Position numbers and translations under genes: made by a program. Below are positions 16,998 through 26,131 of a stretch of DNA of 64,000 bases, piece by piece (the first letter of the stretch is position 1; each line of letters opens with the position of its first letter). Below the pieces are notes generated by a model that saw only the letters and a list, made by a program, of their open reading frames with translations, was not told the DNA's origin and ran no database searches. Source of the DNA: Cyanobium usitatum str. Tous (GTDB lineage Bacteria; Cyanobacteriota; Cyanobacteriia; PCC-6307; Cyanobiaceae); contig NZ_PXXO01000001.1 in assembly GCF_003011885.1 (NCBI RefSeq), positions 248,001-312,000 of the forward strand, given 5' to 3'.

Positions 16998-18758
16998 CTA
17001 TCCCACCAGCCCGGGAGCCCCGGCTTCGGTAGGCGATGTGACCGTTTGAGTGTCTTGCAGGGCGCCCTGGGGTTGGAGACTTTCAATCTCCCCGACGTCC
17101 CGGGAGGGGCCGAGGAAGGCCCCCTGGCCCAGGCGCACCCCCATCGCCAGCAGTTCCTGACGGGTCTCTTGGTCGCCCACGAACTCAGCCACCACCATGG
17201 TCCCGAGTCCCTTGGCCAGCTTCACCACCGCCTCGATGATCAGGCGGTCGGCGGGGTCGTGTTCCATGCCCAGGCCGCGCACGTATTCCCCGGCGATTTT
17301 GAGCAGATCGACGGGCAGATGTTTGAGGTAGTAGAAGCTGCCGAAGGCGGCTCCGAAGTCGTCCAGCGCCAGCCGGCAGCCGAGTTTGGTGAGCACCCGG
17401 CCAAACTGGCGGGCCCGTTCGAGGTTGGCCATCGCCACCGATTCCGTGAGCTCAAAGATCAGCAGCTCGCGGGGGAAGCTGGTGCCTGCCAGGTGGGTTT
17501 CGAGGAACTGGGCGAAACGATCCCCCTGCAGGGACGCGCCACTGATGTTCACCCCCAGGGCGATGGGTTGGGCCTGGTTCATCTCCTCCAGCAAGGTGAT
17601 GGCCCGCCCGGTGACCCACTCATCGATGTCGATGGCCATGCCGAAGCGTTCGGCCGTGTAGAGGAACACCGCCGGGGGAATCAGGACGCCTCCGGGGGCC
17701 CGCAGCCGGATCACCAGCTCGTAGAAGGCCACCGCATTTGTTTGCAGATCGATCACCGGTTTGGCGTGCAGCACGAAGCCGTCGTGGTCGAGGGCTTCTC
17801 GGATGCGCTCCGACCACAGCAACCGGGCCGTCACCTTTTCGTGCAGGCCGCTGTCGGCGGCAAATACCTTGACGCAGCCTCGGCCCGATTCCTTGGCCTG
17901 GTACAGGGCCAGGTCGGCGTTTATCAACACGTCGTCGGCGCACTGGCCATCGTCGCTGTGGAAACCTGCCACCCCGCAGCTGGCGGCCACGGTGATGCCT
18001 TGGCCGACCCCCTCCACAACCACAGCACCTATGGCCTGGAGCAGCTTTTCGGAGTGGGTTTCGGCCTCGCTGAGGCTGGATTCCGGTAGCAGCACGGCGA
18101 ATTCATCGCCCCCCAGCCGGGCCACCAGATCGGTTTCGCGCGAGTTGCCGGTGAGTGCGGCGGACACCGCGATAATAAGGGCATCGCCGGCGGCGTGGCC
18201 GTACTCGTCGTTGACCTCCTTGAAGTTGTCAAGGTCGAGCATCAGCACAGCGCCGCCGCCGCCATGGCGGCGGCCGTAGGCGAGCTGGCGGTCGACGTCG
18301 ATGCGGAAGCGGCGCTGGTTGAATAGCGAGGTGAGCGGGTCGTGGTCGGCGAAGTATTCCAGCTGGCCGACGAAATGCTTGCGCTCGGATATGTCGTGCA
18401 CCTGCACCACCAAGGTCCCCTGGCGGCTGCCACCAGCGTCGTTGCCCTGGGCCACCGTTACTAGTCCCCAGGTGCGATGGCCATCGGCGTGTTCAAAGCG
18501 TTTCTCAAAGCTGCAGCTCTCTACCTGGCCACTGCTCAGTCTGGCGAGCTGGTCTTCCCCGAGGGCGACATCGTCGCGGTGCACAAGCTCTGCAAACGCC
18601 AGCCCCGTCAGCGCCTCCATCGAGCGGCCGGTAAAAAAGGCCATGGCCCCATTGGCTGACTGGATCAAGCCCAGACCACCCCGCTCATCGCTGGGAACAA
18701 CAAAGGCCATCGGGATGCCGGCATCAGCAAAGGCGCTGTCGTTCAAAAATAGGGTCAT
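16998..18758 (-). CDS. PAS-GGDEF-EAL cyclic di-GMP protein
   Basis: 586 residues without membrane spans. A PAS domain (about 10-130, with the PAC-like TWGLVTVAQ...VVQVHDISERKH) is followed by GGDEF (VARLGGDEFAVLL, about 219) and EAL (about 330-560). The GGDEF signature is intact. The EAL signature reads YELVIRL, that is ELV where EAL is usual. The other phosphodiesterase residues look present: Asn in LGVNISG, Glu in IFELTES, the DD pair in LALDDFG and Lys in VDLLKIAG. It may make or break c-di-GMP. Its stop is 5 bases from the desaturase start, so it may control or share the transcript of that operon. Confidence 0.9.
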   Translation of the reverse strand: MTLFLNDSAFADAGIPMAFVVPSDERGGLGLIQSANGAMAFFTGRSMEALTGLAFAELVHRDDVALGEDQLARLSSGQVESCSFEKRFEHADGHRTWGLVTVAQGNDAGGSRQGTLVVQVHDISERKHFVGQLEYFADHDPLTSLFNQRRFRIDVDRQLAYGRRHGGGGAVLMLDLDNFKEVNDEYGHAAGDALIIAVSAALTGNSRETDLVARLGGDEFAVLLPESSLSEAETHSEKLLQAIGAVVVEGVGQGITVAASCGVAGFHSDDGQCADDVLINADLALYQAKESGRGCVKVFAADSGLHEKVTARLLWSERIREALDHDGFVLHAKPVIDLQTNAVAFYELVIRLRAPGGVLIPPAVFLYTAERFGMAIDIDEWVTGRAITLLEEMNQAQPIALGVNISGASLQGDRFAQFLETHLAGTSFPRELLIFELTESVAMANLERARQFGRVLTKLGCRLALDDFGAAFGSFYYLKHLPVDLLKIAGEYVRGLGMEHDPADRLIIEAVVKLAKGLGTMVVAEFVGDQETRQELLAMGVRLGQGAFLGPSRDVGEIESLQPQGALQDTQTVTSPTEAGAPGLVG

Positions 18759-18829
18759 CGTCTTATCTCTCCGCTTGGCCCGTGAAGGTATGAACCCTCT
18801 TGCTTAATACTGGCCGGTTTTTCAGCCCC

Positions 18830-20203
18830 TCACACCATCTGCTCGGGCTGCACCCATCGATCGAACTCTTCAGCGCTGATCTCGCCGAGCACCAGGGCGG
18901 CCTCCTTGAGGCTGAGCTGGTGGTTGTGGGCGTGCTTGGCGATGGCGCAGGCCCGGTCGTAGCCGATGGCGGGGGTGAGGGCCGTAACGAGCATCAGGCT
19001 TTGATCCAGAAGGGTTTCGATGCGGCTTTCATTGGCCCTGAGCCCCTCGACGCAATGCTGGCGGAAGCTGGTGCAGCCGCCAGCGAGCAGCTCGATGCTT
19101 TCGAGCACGTTGTGGGCGATCACCGGCTTGAACACATTCAGCTCGAAGTTGCCCTGGCTGGCGGCCAGCTGCACCGCGGTGTTGTTTCCCATCACCTGCA
19201 CGGCCACCATGGTCAGGCTCTCGGCCTGGGTGGGATTCACCTTGCCGGGCATGATCGAGCTGCCCGGTTCGTTTTCCGGAATCACCAGCTCCCCCAGGCC
19301 GCAGCGTGGGCCACTGGCAAGCCAGCGGATGTCGTTGGCGATCTTCAGCAGCGAACCCGCCAGCACGGTGAGGGCCCCGTGGGCCGCGGCCAGGGGCTCG
19401 TGGCCGGCCAGGGCTTGAAACTTATTGGGCGCGCTGCTGAAGGGCAGACCGAGGCGCTCGGCCAGCCGCGCCGCCACCGCTTCGCCGAAGCCGCTGGGGG
19501 CATTCAGCCCGGTGCCCACCGCCGTGCCGCCGATGGCCAGCTGGCGCACCTGGGGCAGGCTGGCGCGGATGGTTTCCAGGGCTAGATCCAGTTGGGCTCC
19601 GTAGCCACTGAACTCCTGGCCCAGGCTCAGGGGCACCGCATCCTGCAGGTGGGTGCGGCCGATCTTGATGATCGCGGCAAAGGCCTCGGCCTTTACGGCC
19701 AGAGCGGCGCGCAGCGCCTCCACGGCGGGCAGCAGGGTGCGCTCCAGCTCAATCGCCACGGCCACATGCAGGGCCGCGGGGAAGGTGTCGTTGCTGGATT
19801 GGCTGAGGTTCACATGGTCGTTGGGGTGCACCGGGCTCTTGCTGCCCAGCACCCCACCGGCGGCTTCGATCGCCCGATTGGCGATCACCTCGTTGACGTT
19901 CATGTTGGTTTGGGTGCCGGAGCCCGTCTGCCACACCTTCAGTGGGAATTCAGCATCAAGCGTGCCGGAGGCCACCTCCTCGGCAGCCGCCACGATCAGG
20001 GTGGCCAGCTCCGGATTGAGCTTGCCCTTGGCCATATTCACCTCGGCGCAGGCTGCCTTGAGCGCTCCGAAGGCGTGCAGCACCGCCAGGGGCATGGCCT
20101 GGCCGAAGGGGAAATATTCGATTGAGCGCTGGGTCTGGGCGCCCCAGTAGTGCTGCTCGGGCACCTCGATGGCGCCCATGCTGTCGCTTTCAAGGCGGCC
20201 CAT
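18830..20203 (-). CDS. fumC: class II fumarate hydratase
   Basis: Converts fumarate and malate in the TCA cycle. The 457 residues show the class II signature [13 protein letters not shown] (about residue 315), the [10 protein letters not shown] and [13 protein letters not shown] substrate segments and [11 protein letters not shown]. Homotetrameric, cytosolic, no iron-sulfur cluster. Its ATG shares a base with the upstream stop (TGATG), so it is coupled to the thioredoxin-fold gene upstream. Confidence 0.97.
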   Translation of the reverse strand: MGRLESDSMGAIEVPEQHYWGAQTQRSIEYFPFGQAMPLAVLHAFGALKAACAEVNMAKGKLNPELATLIVAAAEEVASGTLDAEFPLKVWQTGSGTQTNMNVNEVIANRAIEAAGGVLGSKSPVHPNDHVNLSQSSNDTFPAALHVAVAIELERTLLPAVEALRAALAVKAEAFAAIIKIGRTHLQDAVPLSLGQEFSGYGAQLDLALETIRASLPQVRQLAIGGTAVGTGLNAPSGFGEAVAARLAERLGLPFSSAPNKFQALAGHEPLAAAHGALTVLAGSLLKIANDIRWLASGPRCGLGELVIPENEPGSSIMPGKVNPTQAESLTMVAVQVMGNNTAVQLAASQGNFELNVFKPVIAHNVLESIELLAGGCTSFRQHCVEGLRANESRIETLLDQSLMLVTALTPAIGYDRACAIAKHAHNHQLSLKEAALVLGEISAEEFDRWVQPEQMV

Positions 20204-20817
20204 CAGCGGCTTACCACCTCGGAATTGAGTTCGTTGAAGCTCTCGGTGGTGCTGGTGGTGCCCCCCTCGGGTAGGGGGATGCCGGTGGCGTGGCTGACGG
20301 CGGCATTAATGGCATCGACGCTCACGGCGCCCTGCTCATCGAAGACAACCTGCCCCTCGCTGTTGAACACCACCACCTGGGGGATCAGGCCCGACCAGTA
20401 GTGGGCAGGATCGCTGGGGCCGGTGTCGGCCCGGTTTTGGAGCGGATCAGTAACCAGCGGAATCAGTTCGATGTTGTTGAGCCACACCCGCTGCAGCTCC
20501 GAGACCACCGCCGAGAATTGCTTGCTGGCTGCGTCGTCGTCGAGGTAATAGACGACAACGGTGGTGCGGTGGTCTTCCAGGGCCTGGGCAAGGCTGCTGC
20601 GGGGCGGCACCAGGGAGCCGTTGCCGGCGTAGAGGGCGTAGATGTTGCCGTCGTAGCTGTTGCTTGTGAGCGAGGCCTGGGCGGGACGGCTACCGAGGCC
20701 CACCAGGCCCACAGCCAGCAGCAGCCCCAGGGCTGAACTGAGCAGGAGTCGCAGGATGGGCTGAAGGGTTGAGGCCCGTGCCCCGATCCCGTGTTGCCCG
20801 TTCTTATTTCGCCCCAT
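20203..20817 (-). CDS. thioredoxin-fold thylakoid/lumenal protein (PSI accumulation factor-like)
   Basis: 204 residues from the ATG at 20817. A basic N-terminus and hydrophobic core ([19 protein letters not shown]) ending in RPAQASL form a signal peptide or membrane anchor. The mature domain has the order of a thioredoxin fold ([17 protein letters not shown]... then [23 protein letters not shown]). It lacks a CxxC active site. It resembles the cyanobacterial family annotated as thylakoid photosystem I accumulation factor; that name is from memory and only moderately sure. Confidence 0.7.
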   Translation of the reverse strand: MGRNKNGQHGIGARASTLQPILRLLLSSALGLLLAVGLVGLGSRPAQASLTSNSYDGNIYALYAGNGSLVPPRSSLAQALEDHRTTVVVYYLDDDAASKQFSAVVSELQRVWLNNIELIPLVTDPLQNRADTGPSDPAHYWSGLIPQVVVFNSEGQVVFDEQGAVSVDAINAAVSHATGIPLPEGGTTSTTESFNELNSEVVSR

Positions 20818-20857
20818 GCCAGCTTGCAAGCTCGTTTAAAGCCATTGTGGAGGGGCG

Positions 20858-22498
20858 TCAGCTGCGGCCCACGCCCTTGGCGATGCCCCGGCCCATGCCC
20901 TGGGCAATACCTCGGCCCACCAGGCCAATGGCCCGGCCCAGCACCCTGGTGAGTAGCACCACCACCAGATCGCCGAGGCCTCGCAGCAGGCCCTGCACTT
21001 GGGGCGCTAGGGCATCGCGGCTTTCCAGGGCCAGGGTCACCAGTTGCTGCAGCCAGCCCAGTTGGCGCAGTTCAGCGTCGCGGGGTTCGGTGAGCTCCTG
21101 GCAGCGGATGGCGCCATCGCGCAGGCAGTAGAGCCGGCGGCGGCTTTCGTAGAGGCTGATTGGCCGCTCCACCCAGCTGCTCCAACGCAGTTGGGCGTTG
21201 AGCTGGTTGCGCAGCCGCTCCAGGTTGCGGGTGGCGAGTAGCTCGGGCTGGAGCAGGTAGCGACGCAATTCGGGCCAGCTGGCGCAGCTGGCCAGCAGCT
21301 CGGCACTCACCAGTTCGGCGCTGCGCACCAGCCAGTTGCTCACTAGGAGTTCGAGGTAGAGCACGGCCCGCGGTTCGTCGGCGGCCAGCAGCTGGCCATC
21401 CACCAGCAGGGGCTGGGCCCGCACCAGGGAGGCCAGCATCGGCTGGGCCTCGGGCAGCTCCGGGTCGCGGCCCGTCAGATCGCTGCTGCGAAGCAGGCTG
21501 TCGGCCACCGGCAGCAGGCTGCCTTCGCAGGGCAGCTGCACGTAGGAATTCACCAGGCTGCGCATGGCCTGCTGGCGCAGCTCGGGCTGCCACTGCTCCC
21601 AGCGCTCCTGCAGCGGAGCGGGGTCGGCAAGTAGCCGCTGGCGCAGGCTGTCTACTTGGCATAGCAGGGCCAGCAGCAGGTCGCGCCGCCGCTCGGGGCT
21701 GAGGCCCTCCAAGGCCAGCAGCTGGCCGCTTTGGTTGCTGAGCTCGGCACCACTGCCGGCCTCGAGCCGCTGACGAATGGCGCGCCAGATGCCATCGGCA
21801 CTGCGCTGCTGCAGGGTGATCGCCAGCACGGGCTCCGGGCTGGGGAAGGGATCGGGCGCGCCCCAGGCCACACTCAGCGGCCCCCAAAGCAGCAGCAGCA
21901 GCTCGCGGGCTGCCGAGAGTTCGCGCAGGCGGCCCTGCAGCACCAGCAGCAGCACCAGGTTGGTGGGCGGCGGCGTCAGCAGGCGCTTGATGGCAGCGAG
22001 GTCTGCGTCGATCTGCTGCAGGCCGCTGATCAGCAGCCACTGGCCCAGTCCCAGGGCCGGGCTGGCTGCTGGGTGGGCTGCTGGGCGGGGGGAGGCGCTG
22101 CCTGCCGCTGCTGCCAGTACGCGCCCGCCTGTAAGCAGGGTGGCGAGGGCCGCCAGCAACTCCTGGGGTTCGGGCGACTCGAGGATTCCAGCCGCCGGCA
22201 GCTGCAGCAGGGCATCACCGCCCAGACCATGGGCCGGCGGCAGCAGCAGCAGCAGCGGGGCCGGCTGCCAGCGCTCCTGCAGGCGCAGCAGTTCTTCTGC
22301 CAGGCGCCCGCCCTGGAGGTCGCCGCTGCTGGCTTGCCAGATCACCAGTTGGGGCAGCCCTTGCAGTTGCTCTGGCCGCTCAGCGACGGTGTACAGCCCC
22401 GCCTGAGCCTTGAGCAGGCGGGTGAGGCCATCGCGCAGCAGCGGTTCGGCAAACAGCAGCAGCTGCGAACTCACGGGTTTGGGCAGGGCATGCGTCAA
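20858..22498 (-). CDS. DUF3685 protein with receiver-like N-terminus
   Basis: A 546-residue cyanobacterial protein. The first 120 residues read like a degenerate response-regulator receiver (LLLFAEPLLRDGLTRLL... PQLVIWQASSGD... LLLLLPPAHG). A long Leu/Arg/Gln-rich helical domain follows. The C-terminus is amphipathic (GLGDLVVVLLTRVLGRAIGLVGRGIAQGMGRG) with Gly-rich repeats. I assign DUF3685 from this organisation and from its position beside the Fur-family gene. The start codon is TTG at 22498 or possibly GTG at 22474. Role unknown. Confidence 0.72.
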   Translation of the reverse strand: MTHALPKPVSSQLLLFAEPLLRDGLTRLLKAQAGLYTVAERPEQLQGLPQLVIWQASSGDLQGGRLAEELLRLQERWQPAPLLLLLPPAHGLGGDALLQLPAAGILESPEPQELLAALATLLTGGRVLAAAAGSASPRPAAHPAASPALGLGQWLLISGLQQIDADLAAIKRLLTPPPTNLVLLLVLQGRLRELSAARELLLLLWGPLSVAWGAPDPFPSPEPVLAITLQQRSADGIWRAIRQRLEAGSGAELSNQSGQLLALEGLSPERRRDLLLALLCQVDSLRQRLLADPAPLQERWEQWQPELRQQAMRSLVNSYVQLPCEGSLLPVADSLLRSSDLTGRDPELPEAQPMLASLVRAQPLLVDGQLLAADEPRAVLYLELLVSNWLVRSAELVSAELLASCASWPELRRYLLQPELLATRNLERLRNQLNAQLRWSSWVERPISLYESRRRLYCLRDGAIRCQELTEPRDAELRQLGWLQQLVTLALESRDALAPQVQGLLRGLGDLVVVLLTRVLGRAIGLVGRGIAQGMGRGIAKGVGRS

Positions 22499-22547
22499 AG
22501 GTACCGATGCTGGAGCGGATTCTCCAGTCCTGGGTGGGCGCAGGGAT

Positions 22548-22988
22548 TCAGCTGCGGCGCCGGCCGGTGAGATTCAGGGTGTAGGTCTCGATGGCGAAGC
22601 CGGTACGGCGCTCGATTTGGTCGAGCAACTCGCGCGGTAGCTCGACGTCAAGGTCTTGGATGGCGCCTGATTGCGAGCAGGTGAGGTGGCTGTGGGGATC
22701 GCTGCGATAGCCGTAAAGCCGGCCACTGGCCCGGTCGAGGCATTCGATCACCCCAGCTGTCTGCAGGGCTTCGAGATTTTGATAAACAGACGTGTGCCCG
22801 ATATTGCGGCCCAGATTGTTGAGCTTTTCAAAAATGTCGCGGGCGCTGAGATGGCTTTTCTCAACCCAAAGCAAATCGAGCACCATGCGGCGCTGGCGGC
22901 TGAGCCTCATGCCCAGGTCGCGGCAACGCTGGTAGACGTCGTCTACGCAGGTTGATGGATTGATTGGGGGAAGGGCGCCGGCGTTCAC
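22548..22988 (-). CDS. Fur-family transcriptional regulator
   Basis: 146 residues with the winged helix of Fur-like repressors (MRLSRQRRMVLDLLWVEKSHLSARDIFEKLN, then GHTSVYQNLEALQTAGVIECL) and the metal/dimer region (YGYRSDPHSHLTCSQSGAIQDLD). The usual CxxC of the structural zinc site reads C-S-Q-S here, so the second cysteine is missing. Sensor identity (Fe, Zn or peroxide) cannot be set from sequence. A palindrome overlapping a TATAAC box lies 15-34 bases upstream of the ATG, which suggests autoregulation. Confidence 0.9.
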   Translation of the reverse strand: MNAGALPPINPSTCVDDVYQRCRDLGMRLSRQRRMVLDLLWVEKSHLSARDIFEKLNNLGRNIGHTSVYQNLEALQTAGVIECLDRASGRLYGYRSDPHSHLTCSQSGAIQDLDVELPRELLDQIERRTGFAIETYTLNLTGRRRS

Positions 22989-23002
22989 GCGACACGCCTC
23001 AA

Positions 23003-23022
23003 AACAGACTCAATCTGTTATA
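23003..23022 (-). promoter_or_regulatory. palindrome over probable -10 of the Fur-family gene
   Basis: AACAGA and TCTGTT are separated by 5 bases (23003-23008 and 23014-23019), a perfect inverted repeat. On the minus strand the same site reads TATAACAGATTGAGTCTGTT, so a TATAAC -10-like box overlaps one arm. It lies just upstream of the Fur-family ATG at 22988. The position is what an autoregulatory operator would have. Confidence 0.5.
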
Positions 23023-23069
23023 GGGCAGGTCGCAGCGATCCGCTTTTGCCATCGGGGCAGGCTGCCGGT

Positions 23070-23834
23070 TCAGGCCATCATCGAGGCACTGGAGGGATCC
23101 TGCAGGCGGCCCTCGCCGATGGCCTGCAGGGCTTCAGCTAGATCCACCCGTCCGTCGTAGAGGGCCCGGCCCACGATCACCCCCTCCACCCCTAGGGGCG
23201 CCAGGCTCAGCAGCGACAGCAGGTGCTCCAGGTTGCCGATGCCGCCGGAGGCGATCACCGGCACGGCGCTGGCTTCCGCCATGGCTCGCAGGGCTTCGAG
23301 GTTGGGGCCCGCCAGGGTGCCGTCTGTGGCGATGTCGGTGCTGATGATTGCGGCGATGCCGCTGGCGCAGAAGCGCTGGGCTAGGGCGGTGGCTTCGGTG
23401 CTGCTCTCTTCGATCCAGCCGCGGGTGGCCACCTTGCCGTTTTTGGCGTCAATGCCCACCACGATCCGGCCTGGATAGCGCGATGCCAGCTCATCGACTA
23501 ATTCGGGTTGCTCAAGAGCCACGGTGCCGAGGATGACCCGATCCAGTCCGAAGCTCAGCAGCTCCTCAGCCCGTTCGGCGCTGCGCACCCCACCCCCTAG
23601 CTGCACGGGGATGCTGAGGGCAGTGGTGATCGCCTTCACTGCCGCATCATTGACCGGTTGGCCGCTGCGGGCGCCGTCTAGATCCACCAGGTGCAGCCGC
23701 CTGGCTCCCTGCTGCTGCCAGCTGAGGGCCTGGGCCACTGGGTCGTCGGAGAAGCGCGTTACCTGGTCGTAGTCGCCCTGGTGCAGCCGCACGCAGTGGC
23801 CATCGAGCAGGTCGATGGCGGGAATTATCTGCAT
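23070..23834 (-). CDS. hisA: phosphoribosylformimino-AICAR phosphate isomerase HisA
   Basis: Fourth step of histidine biosynthesis, an Amadori isomerase with a TIM barrel. From the ATG at 23834 the product is 254 residues, the family norm. It begins MQIIPAIDLLDGHCVRLHQGDY, with the catalytic Asp in PAIDLL and the second Asp in IISTDIATDGTLAGPN. Phosphate-binding glycines lie in QLGGGVRS and VIASGGIGN. The frame stays open for 77 further codons upstream (see next entry), so the enzyme may be made as a longer fusion. Confidence 0.93.
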   Translation of the reverse strand: MQIIPAIDLLDGHCVRLHQGDYDQVTRFSDDPVAQALSWQQQGARRLHLVDLDGARSGQPVNDAAVKAITTALSIPVQLGGGVRSAERAEELLSFGLDRVILGTVALEQPELVDELASRYPGRIVVGIDAKNGKVATRGWIEESSTEATALAQRFCASGIAAIISTDIATDGTLAGPNLEALRAMAEASAVPVIASGGIGNLEHLLSLLSLAPLGVEGVIVGRALYDGRVDLAEALQAIGEGRLQDPSSASMMA

Positions 23835-24065
23835 GGCTGCTGGAGGCAATTGCTGCCAGCCAGGCTGCCAGAGCTGCCGGTTGCGCAGCTCACCAAGCGG
23901 CACCACCAACCGAAAGCCCCGCTCCAGCACCGCCTGGAGTTCCACAGCCCGTTCCGCGCCCTGGCCCCGCTCCCCCAGCAGGGAGAAGTGGCGATAGCCG
24001 CGGCTGCCGGCGGGCCACGACGTGATGGTGGTGGGCTGGGCGGTGTAGGCCTTGGCCAGACGCAT
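23835..24065 (-). other. coding-like 77-codon in-frame extension upstream of hisA
   Basis: From an ATG at 24065 the hisA frame reads MRLAKAYTAQPTTITSWPAG and onward, through VELQAVLERGFRLVVPLGELRNRQLWQPGWQQL, directly into the HisA methionine with no stop. Third codon positions are strongly G/C as in real genes, and the sequence looks like a small beta-rich domain. Either hisA is fused to a separate small gene, or the small gene ends only at the hisA stop. No clear Shine-Dalgarno precedes either ATG. Confidence 0.5.
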
Positions 24066-24148
24066 CACTGAAAGGGGCAAACCAGAACCAAAGTGTGGTT
24101 TACGGGGCCGTCTTGGCAGCCAAAATTAGAAACCCATTTGTGCTCCCT

Positions 24149-25108
24149 ATGGCCCGAGTTCGACAAGCCTCCTTTGCAGGCGGAATCGGCAGGAGTGCCG
24201 TCAGGGTTTTCGCCTGCTTAGGCGTTGCTGCAGGAGCGATGTTGATGCCCGTTAGGGCGGAACCGGCCAAAACGGCGCTGCGTTTTGTGCTGGTTCCGAA
24301 AGTCAGTCACCCCTGGTTTGAGGAGGTGCGACTGGGGGCCTTGGCTGCGGCCCGCATGATTACTAGCCAGACGGGACGGCCAGTGACCGTGGACTAGCAG
24401 CCCCCGGCCCAGGCCACGGTGGAGCAGCAACAAGCGATCCTCAGCCGGGCCATCAATTCCAAGGCTGATGGAATTTTCATCGATCTGCTGGACGCCAACC
24501 GCCTAACTCCCCTGCTTGTCCGCGCTCGGGCAGATGGGATCCAGCTGGCGATTTTCGATTCCGAAGCACCAGCCGGCTTGCCGATCACCAGCGTGGGCAA
24601 CGACTATTGCAAGCAGGCCCAGCTTGCCTCTGAGCGCCTGGTGAAGCTGCTGGCAGGTCGTGGTGAGGTGGCAATCATGCAGGGCGTTCCCACGGCGCCA
24701 AATCATGCGATTCGATTTCGCTGCCATCAGGAGGTATTCCGCCGCTTTCCCGGCATCCAGGTCGTTGCCACCCCCAGCGATCAGGACTCCATCGCCACCG
24801 CCGAGCAGCAGGCTCTTGCCACGATGAAGGCCCATCCGGCGCTGCGGGGCTGGGTTGCCAGCGACGCCAGCGGGCCGATCGGCATCGGACGCGCAATCGC
24901 CAGCCTGGGGGCCCAGGGTCGTGTGCAGGCGGTCGGCATTGATGATCTGCCCGAGCTGGTGGGCCAAATACGCAGCGGCGTGGTGAACTCCAGCGTGGCG
25001 ACTAAGCCGAGGGCCCAGGGCTACTGGTCGATCTTGTCCCTCTGGCAGCAGACGCTGGCGGCGCCACCGATCGAGCGGATCGACACGGGGATCACGGTGG
25101 TGGAGTAA
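24149..25108 (+). pseudogene. sugar-type periplasmic binding protein broken by an in-frame TAG
   Basis: An ATG at 24149 opens a signal peptide (RVFACLGVAAGAMLMPVRAEP) and the first strand of a ribose/galactose-type binding protein (LRFVLVPKVSHPWFEEVRLGALAAAR). A TAG at 24395-24397 then interrupts the frame. The same frame continues for 237 codons with an intact remainder: QQQAILSRAINSKADGIFIDLLD, VGNDYCKQAQLASERL, IMQGVPTAPNHAIRF, LRGWVASDASGPIGIGRAIAS and VQAVGIDDLPELV. The codon was probably TAC/TAT (Tyr). No permease or ATPase of this type is adjacent. Downstream re-initiation would lack the export signal. Confidence 0.85.
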
Positions 25109-25168
25109 CAGCCTCTGCTGGCCGGGGGTTTGAATGGCGCCCAGTTTCGCGGCCCCGGTGGCAGCAGC

Positions 25169-26086
25169 ATGAACATCCTGGTGATGGGCGGCACCCGCTT
25201 CGTGGGCAAACCGCTGGTGGAGCGGCTGCAGGATGCAGGCCATGCCCTCACCTTGTTTACCCGAGGCAACAAGCCTGCGCCGGCCGGGGTGGAGCACCTG
25301 ATCGGCGACCGCAGCACTGCTGGGGGGCTGGAGCCGCTGGTGGGTCGCAGTTTTGATGTGATCGTCGATAGCTCGGGCCGCAGCCTTGAGGATTCCCGCG
25401 CTGTGATAGAGCGCACCGGGCCTCCGGCCCATCGCTTTGTGTATGTGAGCTCGGCCGGCGTCTATGCCGACAGCGAGCTTTGGCCCCTCGATGAAAACAG
25501 CCCCGTTGATCCCGCCAGCCGCCACGCTGGCAAGGCCGAAACCGAAGCCTGGCTGCGCAGCGAGGGCATCGCTTTCACCAGCTTCCGGCCCACCTACATC
25601 GTGGGGCCGGGCAACTACAACCCTGTGGAGAGCTGGTTTTTTGATCGCATCGTGCACGGCCGGCCCGTGCCCCTGCCCGGCGATGGCAGCACGATCACCC
25701 AGCTGGGCCATGTGGCAGACCTAGCCGCCGCCATGGCTCGCTGCATCGAGGTGGATGCCGCCGCCAACCGCATCTACAACTGCACCGGCAGCCAGGGCGT
25801 CACCTTCCGCGGCTTGGTGCAGGCAGCTGCCCGGGCGGCCGGCAAGGAGCTCGCTTCTGTGGAAATCCGCAGCTTCGATCCCGCTGCTCTCGATAAAAAA
25901 GCCCGCAAGGCATTCCCGCTGCGCCTGGCCCACTTCCTCACCGACACCACCCGGGTGCGGCGCGAACTGGCCTGGGAGCCGGCCTTTGACCTCGAGGCCA
26001 CCATCGCCGACAGCTACATCAAAGACTACGCCCTGCGGACTCCCACCAGCCCCGATTTCTCCGCAGACGAGGCCTTGATCGGCTGA
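25169..26086 (+). CDS. NAD-dependent epimerase/dehydratase, CSP41-like
   Basis: 305 residues from the ATG at 25169, which begins the Rossmann strand (MNILVMGGTRFVGKPLVERL). Further landmarks are FTRGNKPAPAGVEHLIGDRS, FVYVSSAGVYADSELWPLDE and SFRPTYIVGPGNY. The TGxxGxxG-type loop is GGTRFVG. The normal catalytic YxxxK is not obvious (AGVYADSE), as in the plastid CSP41 group of atypical SDRs that bind RNA. A role in RNA or ribosome maintenance is inferred from that similarity. Confidence 0.8.
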   Translation: MNILVMGGTRFVGKPLVERLQDAGHALTLFTRGNKPAPAGVEHLIGDRSTAGGLEPLVGRSFDVIVDSSGRSLEDSRAVIERTGPPAHRFVYVSSAGVYADSELWPLDENSPVDPASRHAGKAETEAWLRSEGIAFTSFRPTYIVGPGNYNPVESWFFDRIVHGRPVPLPGDGSTITQLGHVADLAAAMARCIEVDAAANRIYNCTGSQGVTFRGLVQAAARAAGKELASVEIRSFDPAALDKKARKAFPLRLAHFLTDTTRVRRELAWEPAFDLEATIADSYIKDYALRTPTSPDFSADEALIG

Positions 26087-26104
26087 GCACCCCTGCCGCA
26101 GGTT

Positions 26105-26128
26105 AGGGGCCTATTTCCATAGGCTCCT
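26105..26128 (+). repeat. 10-bp stem-loop just upstream of the SDR start
   Basis: AGGGGCCTAT and ATAGGCTCCT pair over all 10 positions (one G-T pair) around a TTCC loop. The hairpin ends 3 bases before the ATG of the next gene. No U tract follows, so it could be a weak terminator of the epimerase gene or a structure hiding the SDR ribosome site. Confidence 0.45.
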
Positions 26129-26131
26129 GCC

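Noticed and set aside
16974-18089. 371-codon plus-strand open frame
   Set aside because: Antisense to the GGDEF-EAL gene, whose motifs are unambiguous; the His/Gln/Gly-rich composition is typical of a shadow.
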